DNA of 24,180 nucleotides. Origin: Rhizophlyctis rosea (taxonomy: Eukaryota; Chytridiomycota; Chytridiomycetes; Rhizophlyctidales; Rhizophlyctidaceae). Made by a program: the position numbers and the translations under genes. The stretch lies in assembly GCA_027596075.1 (NCBI GenBank), contig JADGJC010000473.1, forward strand, positions 1 through 24,180. Reading direction: 5' to 3'. The notes under the pieces were generated by a model that searched no databases, had not been told where the DNA came from, and saw only the letters and a program-made list of their open reading frames with translations. Of the stretch, positions 10,134 through 20,500 are shown piece by piece (position 1 is the first letter of the stretch; every line of letters starts with the position of its first letter).

Positions 10134-10406
10134 ATTGGGTATTTGGGTATCGTGATTCAGATGGCGACCCAATTTTAGTTGATCGTTTTGGCAGGATTAA
10201 AGACTTTTCTCTCTTCCAAGCCCAAGATGGTGACCCTCAGCCTGAAACCAACCTTGTAGGTTCCCGCCTTTCATACTGGATTATCCGGCCTTAACAAGAC
10301 CCATGCTGAAAAGATACAAACAATTATGTCCCGCAAGCTCAAGTGCCAGATCAACGATGACTCTGTGATCTTCATAAAGGTCCGCCCACCTCAGCCGAAT
10401 GCATAG
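10134..10406 (+). pseudogene. Coding-like fragment in two parts, family unknown
   Basis: The frame from about 10136 encodes WVFGYRDSDGDPILVDRFGR and continues in good composition to 10255. A GTAGGT donor at 10256 and an AACAAG acceptor at 10298 would remove 43 nt and continue in frame (10299-10406) to KIQTIMSRKLKCQINDDSVI and a TAG. The DSDGDPILV core vaguely recalls the acidic part of PB1-like domains, but this is only a resemblance. No start or upstream exon could be joined by eye. A TTGAC branch-like site and AAAG acceptor precede it at about 10109-10133. It may be the last two exons of a gene or a remnant; 43 nt is short for an intron here. Confidence 0.3.
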
Positions 10407-11922
10407 CAACTCTGCTCCATAAGTCCATACTTGCAGACGTCAAATATGGCGAACGACTTCCCCCTCCCACGAACTGTTTTTTTTAGACATATGCGACTTT
10501 GTAAGACAGCTCGGTAGCACCCTTGGATTGACTTGCCCAAAACGGCACTGTTTGTGGCATCTGGTTGTAGAGTTGAAGGGTTAAATTCTTCTACAGGATT
10601 GATCACCGTTTTCTGGTCCGGATGTGGACATCTGCCCGCTGCCTCCCTTGCCAAAGGATCACAATTGCAGCATGTCGGACATGCGGTCCACATGGACCTG
10701 TTGACGAGCAAATGATGCATAAATGGATTTCCGTTGACAAAAAAAATACTGCCAGCAACCTGCAACTCATCTGATTCATCGAAGCGGTACCTTCATTGCG
10801 ATGGATACAGGTACGTATTTTTGAAACATTAATAAATGGCGGCGATTCTTTGACGCAAAAGAAGCATGCCCTTGAGCTAATGTCACATCCCAGTGAAGCT
10901 CAATACGTTTCAGCAATGAATTACGAAGAAAGCGTGTCTACATTTGACATCCCAAGCGAGCACTGAATATTTGGTGCAAGGATTGGCCCTGCATTGGGGT
11001 GCGATGGCCAAAAAAAAACCGAGAGCAGCAAAATATGGCAGTACTGCACACAGGGTCACGAGTGTGCTTGCATCAGGGCCGTAATACCAAGCTTGATATA
11101 GTTGATCATTCATGACTCTATTCACACCAACTTGCATAGCGCCAATGATGTGACTCATGCTGTCAGCAATCATTGGATTGGTGCTCGGGATGCGATGCGT
11201 GGACGTCAGCGCCGATGACCTGAGCAAAACGGTCGTCCATCACGTCAAGGCGAGCGACATCCGTGTGTCCAGACCCGGGACCCAGAGCTTGGATTGCATT
11301 CCAAAACCATCGATTACCTTCCAATTCTCTCATAATCGAGCGCGATGCAGTTACATTCGCATGTCCTGCCAGTGCTAGTCGCCTTGAACCGAAAAAGTTG
11401 GTCTCAAATGAGAGGTGGTTTGCAGCACACCTCAGAAATGTGTCAGCATCGCACGGTAGTTCTGTAAAAATCAAGTTCACAGGATCGAGTGTCAGCGTCT
11501 ACAGCAGTGAGATCAAGCCGCTGACCCGACTTACTCGACTTGATCAATCCGATATGTCCAGTAAGACATCCACGTCCCACAGCGAACATCAATATCACTT
11601 ACATCTAGTCTCTCATGTTCCCCTCTTTGGATTGCGTCCACCGGCACCAGCAGTTACAATTTAGGCTCTATGCGAACACAAACTGACCAGCCAGGGAATA
11701 ATGTGCAAGTATTCAGGGACCAATTCCGTTCCGTCTCAAATGGATTTTCGCACTTTATTGCACCTTCCACTTTTTGCTCGCGCTTCTGCACCTCACTGTG
11801 CTTCACATGTGCACCGCGATGACCCTTGATGAAGTGCAACTTTGCGGATCACCGCCTTGAGGCAAAGCAAACGCTGCAAGGTTGCATGTTCACAATTGAA
11901 CTGGTGAGGCCAACTGCTTTAG
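10407..11922. other. Gene-poor stretch with overlapping open frames on both strands
   Basis: On the plus strand, 11263-11664 is open for 133 codons without an early ATG. It includes SSVKIKFTGSSVSVYSS, which resembles a beta-strand pattern seen in fungal extracellular proteins. On the minus strand, 11480-11163 is open for 105 codons and includes VARLDVMDD, and 11227-10910 contains a hydrophobic segment (VTLCAVLPYFAALGFFLAIA). These cannot all be real, and none has a supported start or exon structure. Confidence 0.4.
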
Positions 11923-12063
11923 TCGGAAATCCACGGAGGGAAGTTCTGCTTTTTCGACACCCCCGGCATCGTGCAATTCAAGGGAACTGCAGCCTTCCAT
12001 AATGTGGCAAAAAAGAGCCACATGGATGAATTATGCATAATGCCATATCACGGCCGGCGGTGA
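11923..12063 (+). pseudogene. Exon-like fragment with a GTPase DTPG motif
   Basis: Directly after a CTTTAG acceptor-like site, the frame reads SEIHGGKFCFFDTPGIVQFK and continues to a TGA ending at 12063 (46 codons). A strand-like segment ending in FFDTPGI is typical of the G3 (Walker B) motif of P-loop GTPases. Fungal AIG1/GIMAP-like GTPases have a comparable segment. No P-loop (GxxxxGK[ST]) was found in the 220 bases upstream, so this is at best one exon or a remnant. The four-residue motif could also occur by chance. Confidence 0.25.
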
Positions 12064-12964
12064 ATGACAACGGAGCACTGCGCGATCTGCGACGTTGCAT
12101 ACAGGCCTACTGGTTGTATGCTCGCATTGCCGTTGCAGAATAGCTCTAGGAATGTTAGATGGGCATGACGTCGATGGCATGTGTCATTAGCTCAAAGATG
12201 GATAAAGCGTTTTGCGCTCCCTTGGGGGCGTGCTGAGAAATACAATCCTGGAGAGTCGTCCATAAGGCTTCTTGTGGATGGGGAAGTGTCAGTCCTGGAA
12301 ACGTATCTGCACATGATATGCGACAAGGAAACATGGAGGCGGGAGAGATGTTATGACCTCGGAGGCGGCGAGTCGAGTGGTCGGGGGCGCAGGGATTAAA
12401 ATGAATGGCAGTTGTGATGGTGGCGCTGATAAATCGATTTGACCCGACTCCCGACGCGATACAAGGCGGACTGCTCCCCAAGTCACTCTAGAGCATCAAG
12501 TCATGATATCTTCGAAGTGAGTCATCCAGCATGTAATCAGAAGTTGACACAGTCCACATCCAATGGGCTATGAGGCGCAAACTGACAGTGCCCACACCTG
12601 GCGCGCGCCCCCTCCCATGGCGTCACTTGGAGATTCCCTAGATCTCATTCCGATCGGGTCTCAGACCCAAGACAAGTATGAGCCTCCTTATCATGTCAAT
12701 CTCGTCAATGAGTATGAGGAGTTACAACTGTTAGGGAAGAAAGTGAAGAAGAATTGAGCAATCAGATTCAGAGGCACAGCCTGAGTGGCTGGGTGCCCCT
12801 CCACACTTTGCCACCCTTGCCAAGATATTCGCGACATTTGCAAAGTTGCAATATAGCGGATGTGGTGCACAAGCCTTCACCACCCACTCCAGTTCCCTGA
12901 AAAACCCGCGCCAAACTGCCGCACTACGCCGCGGCTCCATTCACCCTGGTTATCGGCATGTAAA
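12064..12964. other. Upstream region of the secreted-protein gene
   Basis: No gene recognised. The plus frame 12563-12757 (64 codons) has no supporting features. The last few hundred bases presumably carry upstream regulatory sequence for the gene at 13122. Confidence 0.4.
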
Positions 12965-12973
12965 TATATAAAA
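12965..12973 (+). promoter_or_regulatory. TATA box of the secreted-protein gene
   Basis: TATATAAAA lies 149 bases before the ATG at 13122. Initiation about 30 bases downstream would leave a 5' leader of roughly 120 bases, rich in pyrimidines. The start context is AACA before ATG, with A at -3. Confidence 0.6.
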
Positions 12974-13121
12974 ACGTCCTCGTCCTTTCCTGCCCTGAAA
13001 GTTATCACACACTGTGTTTTCTGCCTTCTAAGTGCGTTCAGCTTCTTCTTAGGCCATCAGCACCCTCATACCACTCGTTCATCTTACCTATATTCCCTTG
13101 CCGATAACTTCACATCGAACA

Positions 13122-14080
13122 ATGACACCAACCCTCTACATAACCTTCATCCTGTCCCTCCTCCTTCTCCTGCCCCGCCTAACACCGGCCCAAACCGGCC
13201 ACCACAACCCTATCTCCATCCCCCCCGCACACCCCGCCCGTCGCAACGCAAACGCAAACGCCTACAAGTACCCCTCCCTCCAACCCTTCTCCCTCGCCCG
13301 CCGCACCCACAAAATCAAACTCCGCCGCGGCAGCACCAACCTCGCTTCCGCTTCCTCCCTCGTCGAAACAATCACCGTTCTCGACTTTGACGACGGTGTC
13401 GAATGGGAATGCAACGACGTTGATTCGGTTCTTGTTGTTGCGGATGTCGGTGCTGGTGGTGGTAGCGGGGGTTGGATGGCCGACAAGGGCATGCCTTGGA
13501 GTGCTGATGGTGGGTGGAGCGGTTACGCATCCATGGCGTCGACGGCGGCTCCGAACATGGATATGAACAAGGCCATGGACATGGACATGAACATGGACGG
13601 TTTGGAATGCTTGGACTCGGCGGCGGATGGGGACTGGGAATGCAGCGAGGAAATTTTGACGGAAGGTGATTGTGAAGAGGTTGGTGGGAGTAGTCCAAGT
13701 GGTGAGTATCATTGTTTTGGGTTGCGAGGTCTTGGGTTGCGGACATTGTCGTTGGGGATTGTGTCTTGTGGAAGGTGGCATCAGTTCCAGGACGTGTTGT
13801 CCCTCTTGAGTTGTTTGGGTTCCGCTCCAACCGCTGCGAATCAAAGCCAGTGCTAATCACATCAACTGCGTCTCACACAGACGCCTCGCCTTCAGAGAGC
13901 CACTCCGGCGAATCGGCACCAAGCGAAACCGCCTCCGCCGCCGCTACATCCCCATCTTCGACCCCCGACGCATCCGCCCAAGCCGCCGACCAAACCTCCG
14001 CCGCTATCGGCGCCCTTTCCTCCATGCAGGGCATTGCAGTCTTGGTCATCGCCGCGCTCGTTGGTGCTGTTTTGATCTAG
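13122..14080 (+). CDS. Secreted Met/Asp-rich, probably GPI-anchored surface protein
   Basis: Two exons (13122-13701 and 13881-14080) encode 259 residues. The 179-nt intron has a GTGAGT donor, a GCTAAT branch-like site at 13852 and a CACACAG acceptor; phase 1 joins to GAC (Asp194). Residues 1-23 are a signal peptide, with likely cleavage near PA/Q. Dibasic pairs at 40-41, 60-61 and 68-69 could be Kex2-type processing sites. Residues 95-187 hold four cysteines (97, 163, 174, 184), two WEC motifs, a Gly/Trp-rich stretch (110-135) and a Met/Asp run at 146-159. Residues 190-240 are Ser/Thr/Pro/Ala-rich, fitting an O-glycosylated stalk, and 244-259 is a terminal hydrophobic segment fitting GPI attachment. 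Methionine runs bind copper in some transporters, but that role here is only a guess. I do not recognise a named family. The first ATG with a good context was chosen. Confidence 0.8.
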
Positions 14081-15605
14081 AGTAGGGTTAGATCGATAGA
14101 ATGCTAGATTTGCTACATTATCTAGATGGGTCGCTTGACGCAGGTGTTGCATGATGGGGTTTTTGGTAGGCGCTCTCCTTTAGATTGTAGAGTTTTGCTG
14201 ATTGCGGTGTAGAAGATGTTTTATATTGCTTTTGTCCGCTAGTCTCTTTTTTTTGTTTTTGTTGTCCTTGTATAGATATTGTGAGTAGATCTTGTTGCCT
14301 GCGAACGGCGTCAGAATCTTTATGCCTGCAGTTACCTCAATATGCCGGTACATGTTCAAAACGCATTCCAATGACGCCGGCCAAAGCAAAGAACAGCAAC
14401 ATACACGTGCTAATGAATAGCGCATTGGCGTTGCATCGCCCCCTCTTGCGGTGTTCCCTTCATTTTTCGTGTCTTTGAACTGGCCGCCTACGCGTTCCGG
14501 AGGTTTTTTGTGGGCATTGAGTCATGCATCACAAAGTGCCCATAAACCAGGCGTTCATAAATGGACTACACAGTTGTATTTCTTGTATGGAACCCGGTTG
14601 TTTTGGGAACGAACGTATATCCTATGTCATTGATGTGGAGAAGATGTACTAAATTACATCTGCCATGCCTCTAACGTCGTCACATGTTTTCATTGTTGCG
14701 AGAGCTCGCAAATACTTTGGAGGGCTGCTACATGTTGCTGAAGGATCAGGGTTGCACAATCCAGTCTTTGCCCGTGGCGTCCCTTTTCGGTCATCCTTCA
14801 TAACTTTGTTAAGCATTTCGCTCGTGATACCGAATCCAAGGTGACGGGGAATAAAATTCCACTACGACGCCTTACACTCTTGACGATGACATGCCAATGT
14901 GTTCAGAGCCTCTTAGGATGGGTCGTGTTGATTTAGTTCTCCGCGCTTCCCCTTGCCAACTTGCACATTCTTTCTGCACGGCGAGCAAGGATAGTTCGAA
15001 TGCTTTGCACTGTTGCGCGGTTTGGGACACCGATGTTTGCAATCGACGCCCCGAATTAGTGTCCGGCGGGTTATTTTGTTATCATTTTTTCGTATGTTCG
15101 GCGATAGTTGGTGCGTTGCCGATGGTGGCATAAGAGATTACTTGGTCTTTAACCTGAGGGAATGCAGTCAAGCTCATTTAAACGTAATGCGCAGTGGATT
15201 TACTGCTTCTCACGTGTGCGACACAGAACGTATAAAGGTAGATACCTTCGATGTGACGAAATTTTGGGAACTGCAAATTGTAGAGGTGACAGCAATTGAA
15301 GACTACTGTTCCACCCATTATGCCGGGAATCACGCCAGATGGAAAATGGCAGACATAGCCCACCGTCAGTTGGGCAGACGTTCAATGCTGTACGATGTTG
15401 ACCATTGAACAGATCCAATGCAGGCCGAGCTCATGAATGTGGTCCATCAATTCGTTCTTATTGGTCAACGATCCAGTATTTTGTCTTGCAATTTAGAGAT
15501 ACGCTTCTCACAGTAGCCATAGAATCCTCTATTGATCGCCGCAATGCACGACCCCAAGTGTGTGCCATATCTACATTTACATAACGTCCATCTCCTCTAT
15601 CAAGA
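14081..15605. other. Intergenic region between convergent genes
   Basis: This holds the 3' ends of the secreted-protein gene (ending 14080, +) and the methyltransferase gene (ending 15606, -). A 131-codon plus frame at 15013-15408 has no recognisable motif and looks like chance. T-rich tracts near 14248-14263 could help 3'-end formation of the secreted-protein gene. Confidence 0.45.
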
Positions 15606-16809
15606 TCATAACTCCTTCCTCACTTCCTCGCTCCGCTTCCGTGCAAAGCACCTCGTGAAGTAGTATATCCGATCCCTTTCGGCCAACTCCTTCACATGCT
15701 CCCTCACCAGCATATCAAAGTCTCCATCGTCACAAACCCCTTTCGCTAAGAAGACCGCCTTCAGACCGGAGACCACAGAGATCATATCGTCACTCATCAT
15801 TTTTGCGAGGCGCACCGACTCTGGGTCGGTAGGGTCTGGTCGCATATGGATGGGTTTGGTAATCTCGTGTACATCGGTCAAGAGCGGTACCGAGTTCAGG
15901 TACTCTTTGAGCTTATGAGAGATGCGAATGTCAATGCCACGAGCGACTTGACCGTCAATCACTGCAGGGGTTCATATCAGCACGTGTCCACCTTTCCTTC
16001 CATACACATGATGACACCAAAAGCACACATATACGTACTCATTCCGAAAAAGTTCGGCACCCGCGTCTCCCCAGACAAGTCCCCATATGGCTCAAGAAAC
16101 TCAACATAGCCGCCAGGCTTGACGACGCGCACAATCTCCTGGATGATGGTTGGCCAGAAGTCTGCCCGGAACGCAAAGATCAGGAAACGCATGTCGACGA
16201 AATCGAAGGATGCATCCGGGAATGGGAGGGGCAACTTTGTCAAGTCGCCGACCATAAAATCAACGTTTTGAGGTTTTACGGTGGATGGTTGAACGGGTGA
16301 GAGATCAAAGCCTGTTACGTGGCAGGTGGGGAACGCAGTAGCTGTCTGCAAGTACAACAAGAGTATAAGGATTTGGCCGGATTGCTGGGCTTTGCTATTG
16401 GAATGTATTTACGCACCTCAAAAGCCCAAATCCCACTTCCGCATCCCAAGTCCAGCACTTTCCTCCCCGGCTGACTCAGCAATTGCTTTACCGGGGACGA
16501 GAAGTTCCCCTTGAATAGCAACTGCATGATGTAATGTTGCAAATGTAAACGGTCCATCTCCTCGTCGTCATTTGGTAGGATGTACAGCTTGTCGGATGCT
16601 ACAGCGGTCACGGACAGAGGTGTAAAGTCGACATGGAGACGGCGTCCAGCAGTGTCAAATTTGAAGGAATCTGCGCGTGGCCGACCAGTTGGCAAAGTTG
16701 AGGAGGCAAGTTGTGGTGTGGACGGTTTGGAGGTGGTGGAAACTGCAGGGGAGGTGGGAACCTTGGCCTTGACGGGTCCCGCTGATTCTGTGGATTGACA
16801 GACGCCCAT
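15606..16809 (-). CDS. SAM-dependent class I methyltransferase, likely lipid-anchored
   Basis: Three minus-strand exons (16809-16417, 16345-16039, 15961-15606) encode 351 residues. Introns are 71 nt (GTGCGT...TTGCAG) and 77 nt (GTACGT...CTGCAG), in phases 0 and 1. Residues 1-9, MGVCQSTES, fit N-myristoylation (Gly2, Ser6) and palmitoylation (Cys4). Residues 10-45 are a Ser/Thr/Pro-rich linker. The conserved lead-in ILPNDDEEMDRLHLQHY precedes motif I, VLDLGCGSGIW (from 118). GFDLSP (Asp145) is the ribose-binding acidic loop. GDLTKLPLPFPD (164-175), FDFVDMRF and VVKPGGYVEFLEPYG (205-219) complete a methyltransferase-11/25 Rossmann fold. The C-terminal 130 residues are helical. The substrate cannot be predicted. 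An upstream in-frame ATG at 16845 would add 12 residues and hide the lipid signal, but 16809 has the better context (A at -3). Confidence 0.88.
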
Positions 16810-16898
16810 GATTGTAGCAGGTTCAGAGAGATATTCAGTGCCCATACGATCGAAGTAAAATTGAGCAGGGAAGATGGAGGGCGACGTGGGGACCCGCT

Positions 16899-16904
16899 CT
16901 TATA
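16899..16904 (-). promoter_or_regulatory. TATA box of the methyltransferase gene
   Basis: On the minus strand TATAAG lies 90 bases before the ATG at 16809 and 54 before the ATG at 16845. Initiation about 30 bases downstream would fall near 16870 and include both ATGs, so start choice would depend on context and on the exact transcription start. Confidence 0.45.
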
Positions 16905-17132
16905 GATCACCCGCTCCACGTCTACGGCCCAAGATTTCGATGGAGCCGAGATGGGCGTGATTTGGTGGAGGTGGATTTTGACGCGTTTTCCTTCATCCAC
17001 CACATTTGTCCTCCCAGTTTCCCTTCTGTGTAACAGCGGGCAACTTTCTCCTTCATCAACCCTTCGGACCTCTCCGAAACTTGGATGGGGCTTCCATATT
17101 TTGGAATCGGAAACTTCTTCCCCCTGCGGATA

Positions 17133-17506
17133 ATGCATTATGCGATCTTTGCCGCGATTGTACTGATTGTTCACCCGCTTCAGGGCTTCGCCAGTCTGCA
17201 GCGAGTCAGCGACGCGAGTGAATCAAAAAAGGTTCTTAGAATTGGAAGTATCGGGGATTTTGCAACTTTGCTTGCTGGGTCATCTTTTATTCACCAGTTT
17301 CACGGTCTTCGGCGGACAGACTAAGGGATTGTCCGTTAATCCGCAGCATCCGCTCAAAAGTCCGTTGCTTTTCATTGAAGCTTTTTCACTCTGATCATCC
17401 TCTCTACTTTCCCCCTGCCAGTCTTGTCATAACGAACGTCACTATGACCATGACCGGCGACAGCGGTTCTGCCAGCAAGAGTTCTTCCGAGAACCCCGGC
17501 CAGTAA
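17133..17506 (+). CDS. Possible small secreted protein, divergent from the methyltransferase
   Basis: The ATG at 17133 starts a clear signal-peptide-like sequence (MHYAIFAAIVLIVHPLQGFA). The frame must be spliced to reach the good C-terminal frame ending ITNVTMTMTGDSGSASKSSS just before a TAA at 17506. One model uses a GTATCG donor at 17248 and an ATTCACCAG acceptor at 17297 (50 nt, phase 1), giving 107 residues. A GTGAAT donor at 17218 to the same acceptor also keeps frame (97 residues). A second intron ending at CCTGCCAG (17421) is possible. The tail is Ser/Thr-rich and polar, without a GPI-like end. I recognise no family. The start lies 324 bases from the methyltransferase ATG, so the two would share a promoter region. 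Confidence 0.35.
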
Positions 17507-20500
17507 ATTAATAACCAAAATGGTCATACGTCAGAGCCCGCACGATGCTGATTGCAAAGCTGGGCGTCACAAGCTTCAAATGGAGGGCATCTACTATCAT
17601 TAGTAATGTTGGCGGATCACTCATCGCCTCGGTTTGAGAGATACAGTCCAGAGATGCGTAAATATGTTTCGTTATGATAGACCTCACGAGCTGCAAGTCA
17701 GGTACTTGGACCATCTGTTGCCTGAGACATTAAACCAACTGTCATAATATCATTACCTTTTTGACCAGCAATGTTTATATGTTTGGCACGGATTCTGAAT
17801 CCCCATTTCGGAGGAACAGAACCGATTCTCGAATGATATGCCAAGCTCACGGCGAAGAATGCATCTATACACCTCTCAGTCTAAAATTCTAATCTCCTAA
17901 GCGCGCTCCCTTTTTGCAACCCCAGCAAGAATCCAAAGTATCAAACTGAACAAGTATCGCGCTGACAGTGTAGGACGAGCATCTGACCGCCTTCCTGCAT
18001 AGGCAGGAACAAATCAAGCGATGAGCTCCAGCCGAGTTGAGCAAAGAATGGACTCTACAAATCAAGCGTGCCAATCCGCACCGACTGGGGAATCGGATGG
18101 GAATACACATGTGCGTCCAGTTACTACCATCTCTCCTATAGCAGATTCCAGGTGGAGCGTTAATTGTCTACGTTGGAATGCCACCCTGATCTGGGTTATG
18201 GCATCTACATTGGCGGTATTAGAACTTCAGCAGCGCGGATGGAGTGGAAACTCTACCCAACGATCTTCCCTGCCAACATAGCAATTAAGCAAAAAACCCC
18301 CCATAGTTGGCCCATGCAATTGCGGTTCTCGAACGAATAGTTGAGGGAGGCGGCGCAGATTCGTAAGTTCGTAGCCGCAAGTTAAAAAGCAGAAAACGCA
18401 CATTGATGGTCACTTCCGTCTAACCGGGAACTTTGTGCATGGTCAATAGGCATCAATGATATTCTACATCCGTTATGGAGTCGGTTACTCAGGCCAACCG
18501 CAGGATGGAAGATACGCTGCTCACGCTTTACCAGCTTTGACATATTACTTTTCTTTTGTAAGATTAACACTCGATTTCAGAGGTCATTCCTCCAATTGGC
18601 GAATGTTCGTAAGAACACCATCGGTATAACCGAGTCAAGTGACCTCCAGTCCAGAAGAAACAGTGCGATTGTGGCCGTCCTGTTGCAATGCCAAGATGGC
18701 AAATGCACGCCCCTTGCTTGATGAACAAAAAGAAAGTACCCTAGGGGGTACTGTGGTAGTATCGCTCTTTCCCCTTTGACTCGGAAGCAAAGTGATGCAC
18801 ATGGCCATCTGCATAACTCTGGTGTGTTCAGAGAAGCCATATCGACGCTCCAACTGCCTCCACATGGATCATGCTGACTATGCCGAAATCGAACTTGCAC
18901 GGATTCACAAGTTCAAGTCGCTGGTCGTCCCGAAGAATCGGCAATCCGGCAATTTGAGTAATCGTCGGTTTTATTTCTTTTTCTCAGCGGTTGTATATGT
19001 AACATTTGTAGTAGGATCAGGAAAAAGGGTAACAGAGACGGATTACGAGGTACAGAGAAGGTCGGATACCTGACCCAATCTCACTCATCAAGAGAATGCA
19101 GCCTGTACAGAATCGGTTCATATTCGTCATATGGGCCCGCCTTCATTAAATACGGAGCACGTTTACCTCCGACGGACCGCCAAGATCCGCCTACATACGT
19201 TTGCCGTCAGGTCTCACCCGCTCCACATTGTTGAAGTTTCCCGGCATCAACATATGTGCACGAAGTGTTCAATGACATGCTTTAGTCGGTATCCACAATC
19301 TTGTGATTTTGTTCTTTTGCAGAAGTGCTGGACGATCGGACTACTTCAACTGCAACGCACGACCAGACGCCGAAGAGCATCCAACAAGATGCACACAAAC
19401 AGACTGGTCTCAAACCCTTAGCGGTCTATCATTTCATCATTTCATGCTGCGCCAACCATCTCAATAGATTTCAATAGGCATGAGGAATCACTCCATTCAG
19501 ATGCACGCACGACTCGAGCATTTGCAAGTCTCGTTCAGACGCCTGGCGGCGTTCCACGTACAAAAAGACTGGAGCAAGCTTGGGAAAACTGTTCCCGATG
19601 CCACTCCGGCTAGCCGGGACAGATGACTGCTAAAGAACGTCCTACGTTCACCTACCACGCTTGCACTCAATACAGTTGGCTCAATCGATTGACATGATAC
19701 TGCAAACACTTGAATAGCGCTGGACCCAGTGGAAATCATTGATTTGGTGACACCACGCTGTGGTGCAGAATGCATCGGTACTTCTTCATTTCAACAATCA
19801 ACCTACAATGAGAGGCTGCAATTGCCTGCCAATCAACCGCACAATGCCGTACCAGTTGTTCCCCAAGGCACGAAGGCGCACCCAAAGCAAATCCATGGTT
19901 GGTCCAAGCGGACGATGACGAGATAGTGCCAGAGTATGTTTTGCCATGTGCATACAAAACTGCCACGGAAGTGAGTCCCTTGTTCATCTTCTATGAATTT
20001 TTATAGCTCAGAGCTGAAACTTGGTGCAACAAGCACATGAATCCGGTTCGCGACCATGGACTGACATGATCGGCGATCTCCATCTTACTGTCCTGGCAAG
20101 TGACAGTTCTGGGTGCGAAAGGTGTATGTTATCTTTTTCACATCCCTCAACGGAGTACATGCGTAGCTGTCAGGGAATTTGAGGGAAAAAAAAAAAGAAA
20201 TGGCCAGAGGGAGGGGGAGCTGTAGACACCATCTCAAACAGTAGGCTTTCCAGTATTAATCAGCAGTTTGCATTCAGACAGTTGAAGAGATCCGGTCTTC
20301 AAATACCTTGGCCTTGCTTGCATTTAAACCATCGCCAAGGTGGCGCACTGAAATCCTCTGATATGAGTCTTGGTAGAACAGGTTGCACCTGTGCGGTTGG
20401 CATTCGAAGGCACTGGCCATTCACATTCTGTGTTCATCTCGCGTCCCGGCTGCACACCTTTGTTTATGTCATTTGAGTTTTGCCAACCCACATCCATATT

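Noticed and set aside
11163..11480. Minus-strand 105-codon frame with VARLDVMDD recalling a short-chain dehydrogenase cofactor loop.
   Set aside because: No glycine-rich nucleotide motif, no catalytic Tyr-Lys pattern, and the plus strand is equally open. The resemblance is too short.
11263..11664. Plus-strand 133-codon frame with FTGSSVSVYSS resembling fungal extracellular beta-sandwich proteins.
   Set aside because: No start codon or signal peptide, and no supported upstream exon; kept only as a note in the region entry.
13179..13844. 221-codon open frame on the minus strand across the secreted-protein gene.
   Set aside because: Low-complexity Pro/His/Thr-rich product created by the strand skew of the plus-strand gene. 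The plus strand has the signal peptide, good splice sites and TATA box.
14081..14092. TAGGGTTA just after the stop of the secreted-protein gene, resembling a telomere repeat.
   Set aside because: A single unit only; no array.
16608..17174. 188-codon minus-strand frame overlapping the methyltransferase 5' end and promoter.
   Set aside because: It overlaps motif-bearing exon 1 in another frame and has a Pro/Arg-rich product without motifs.
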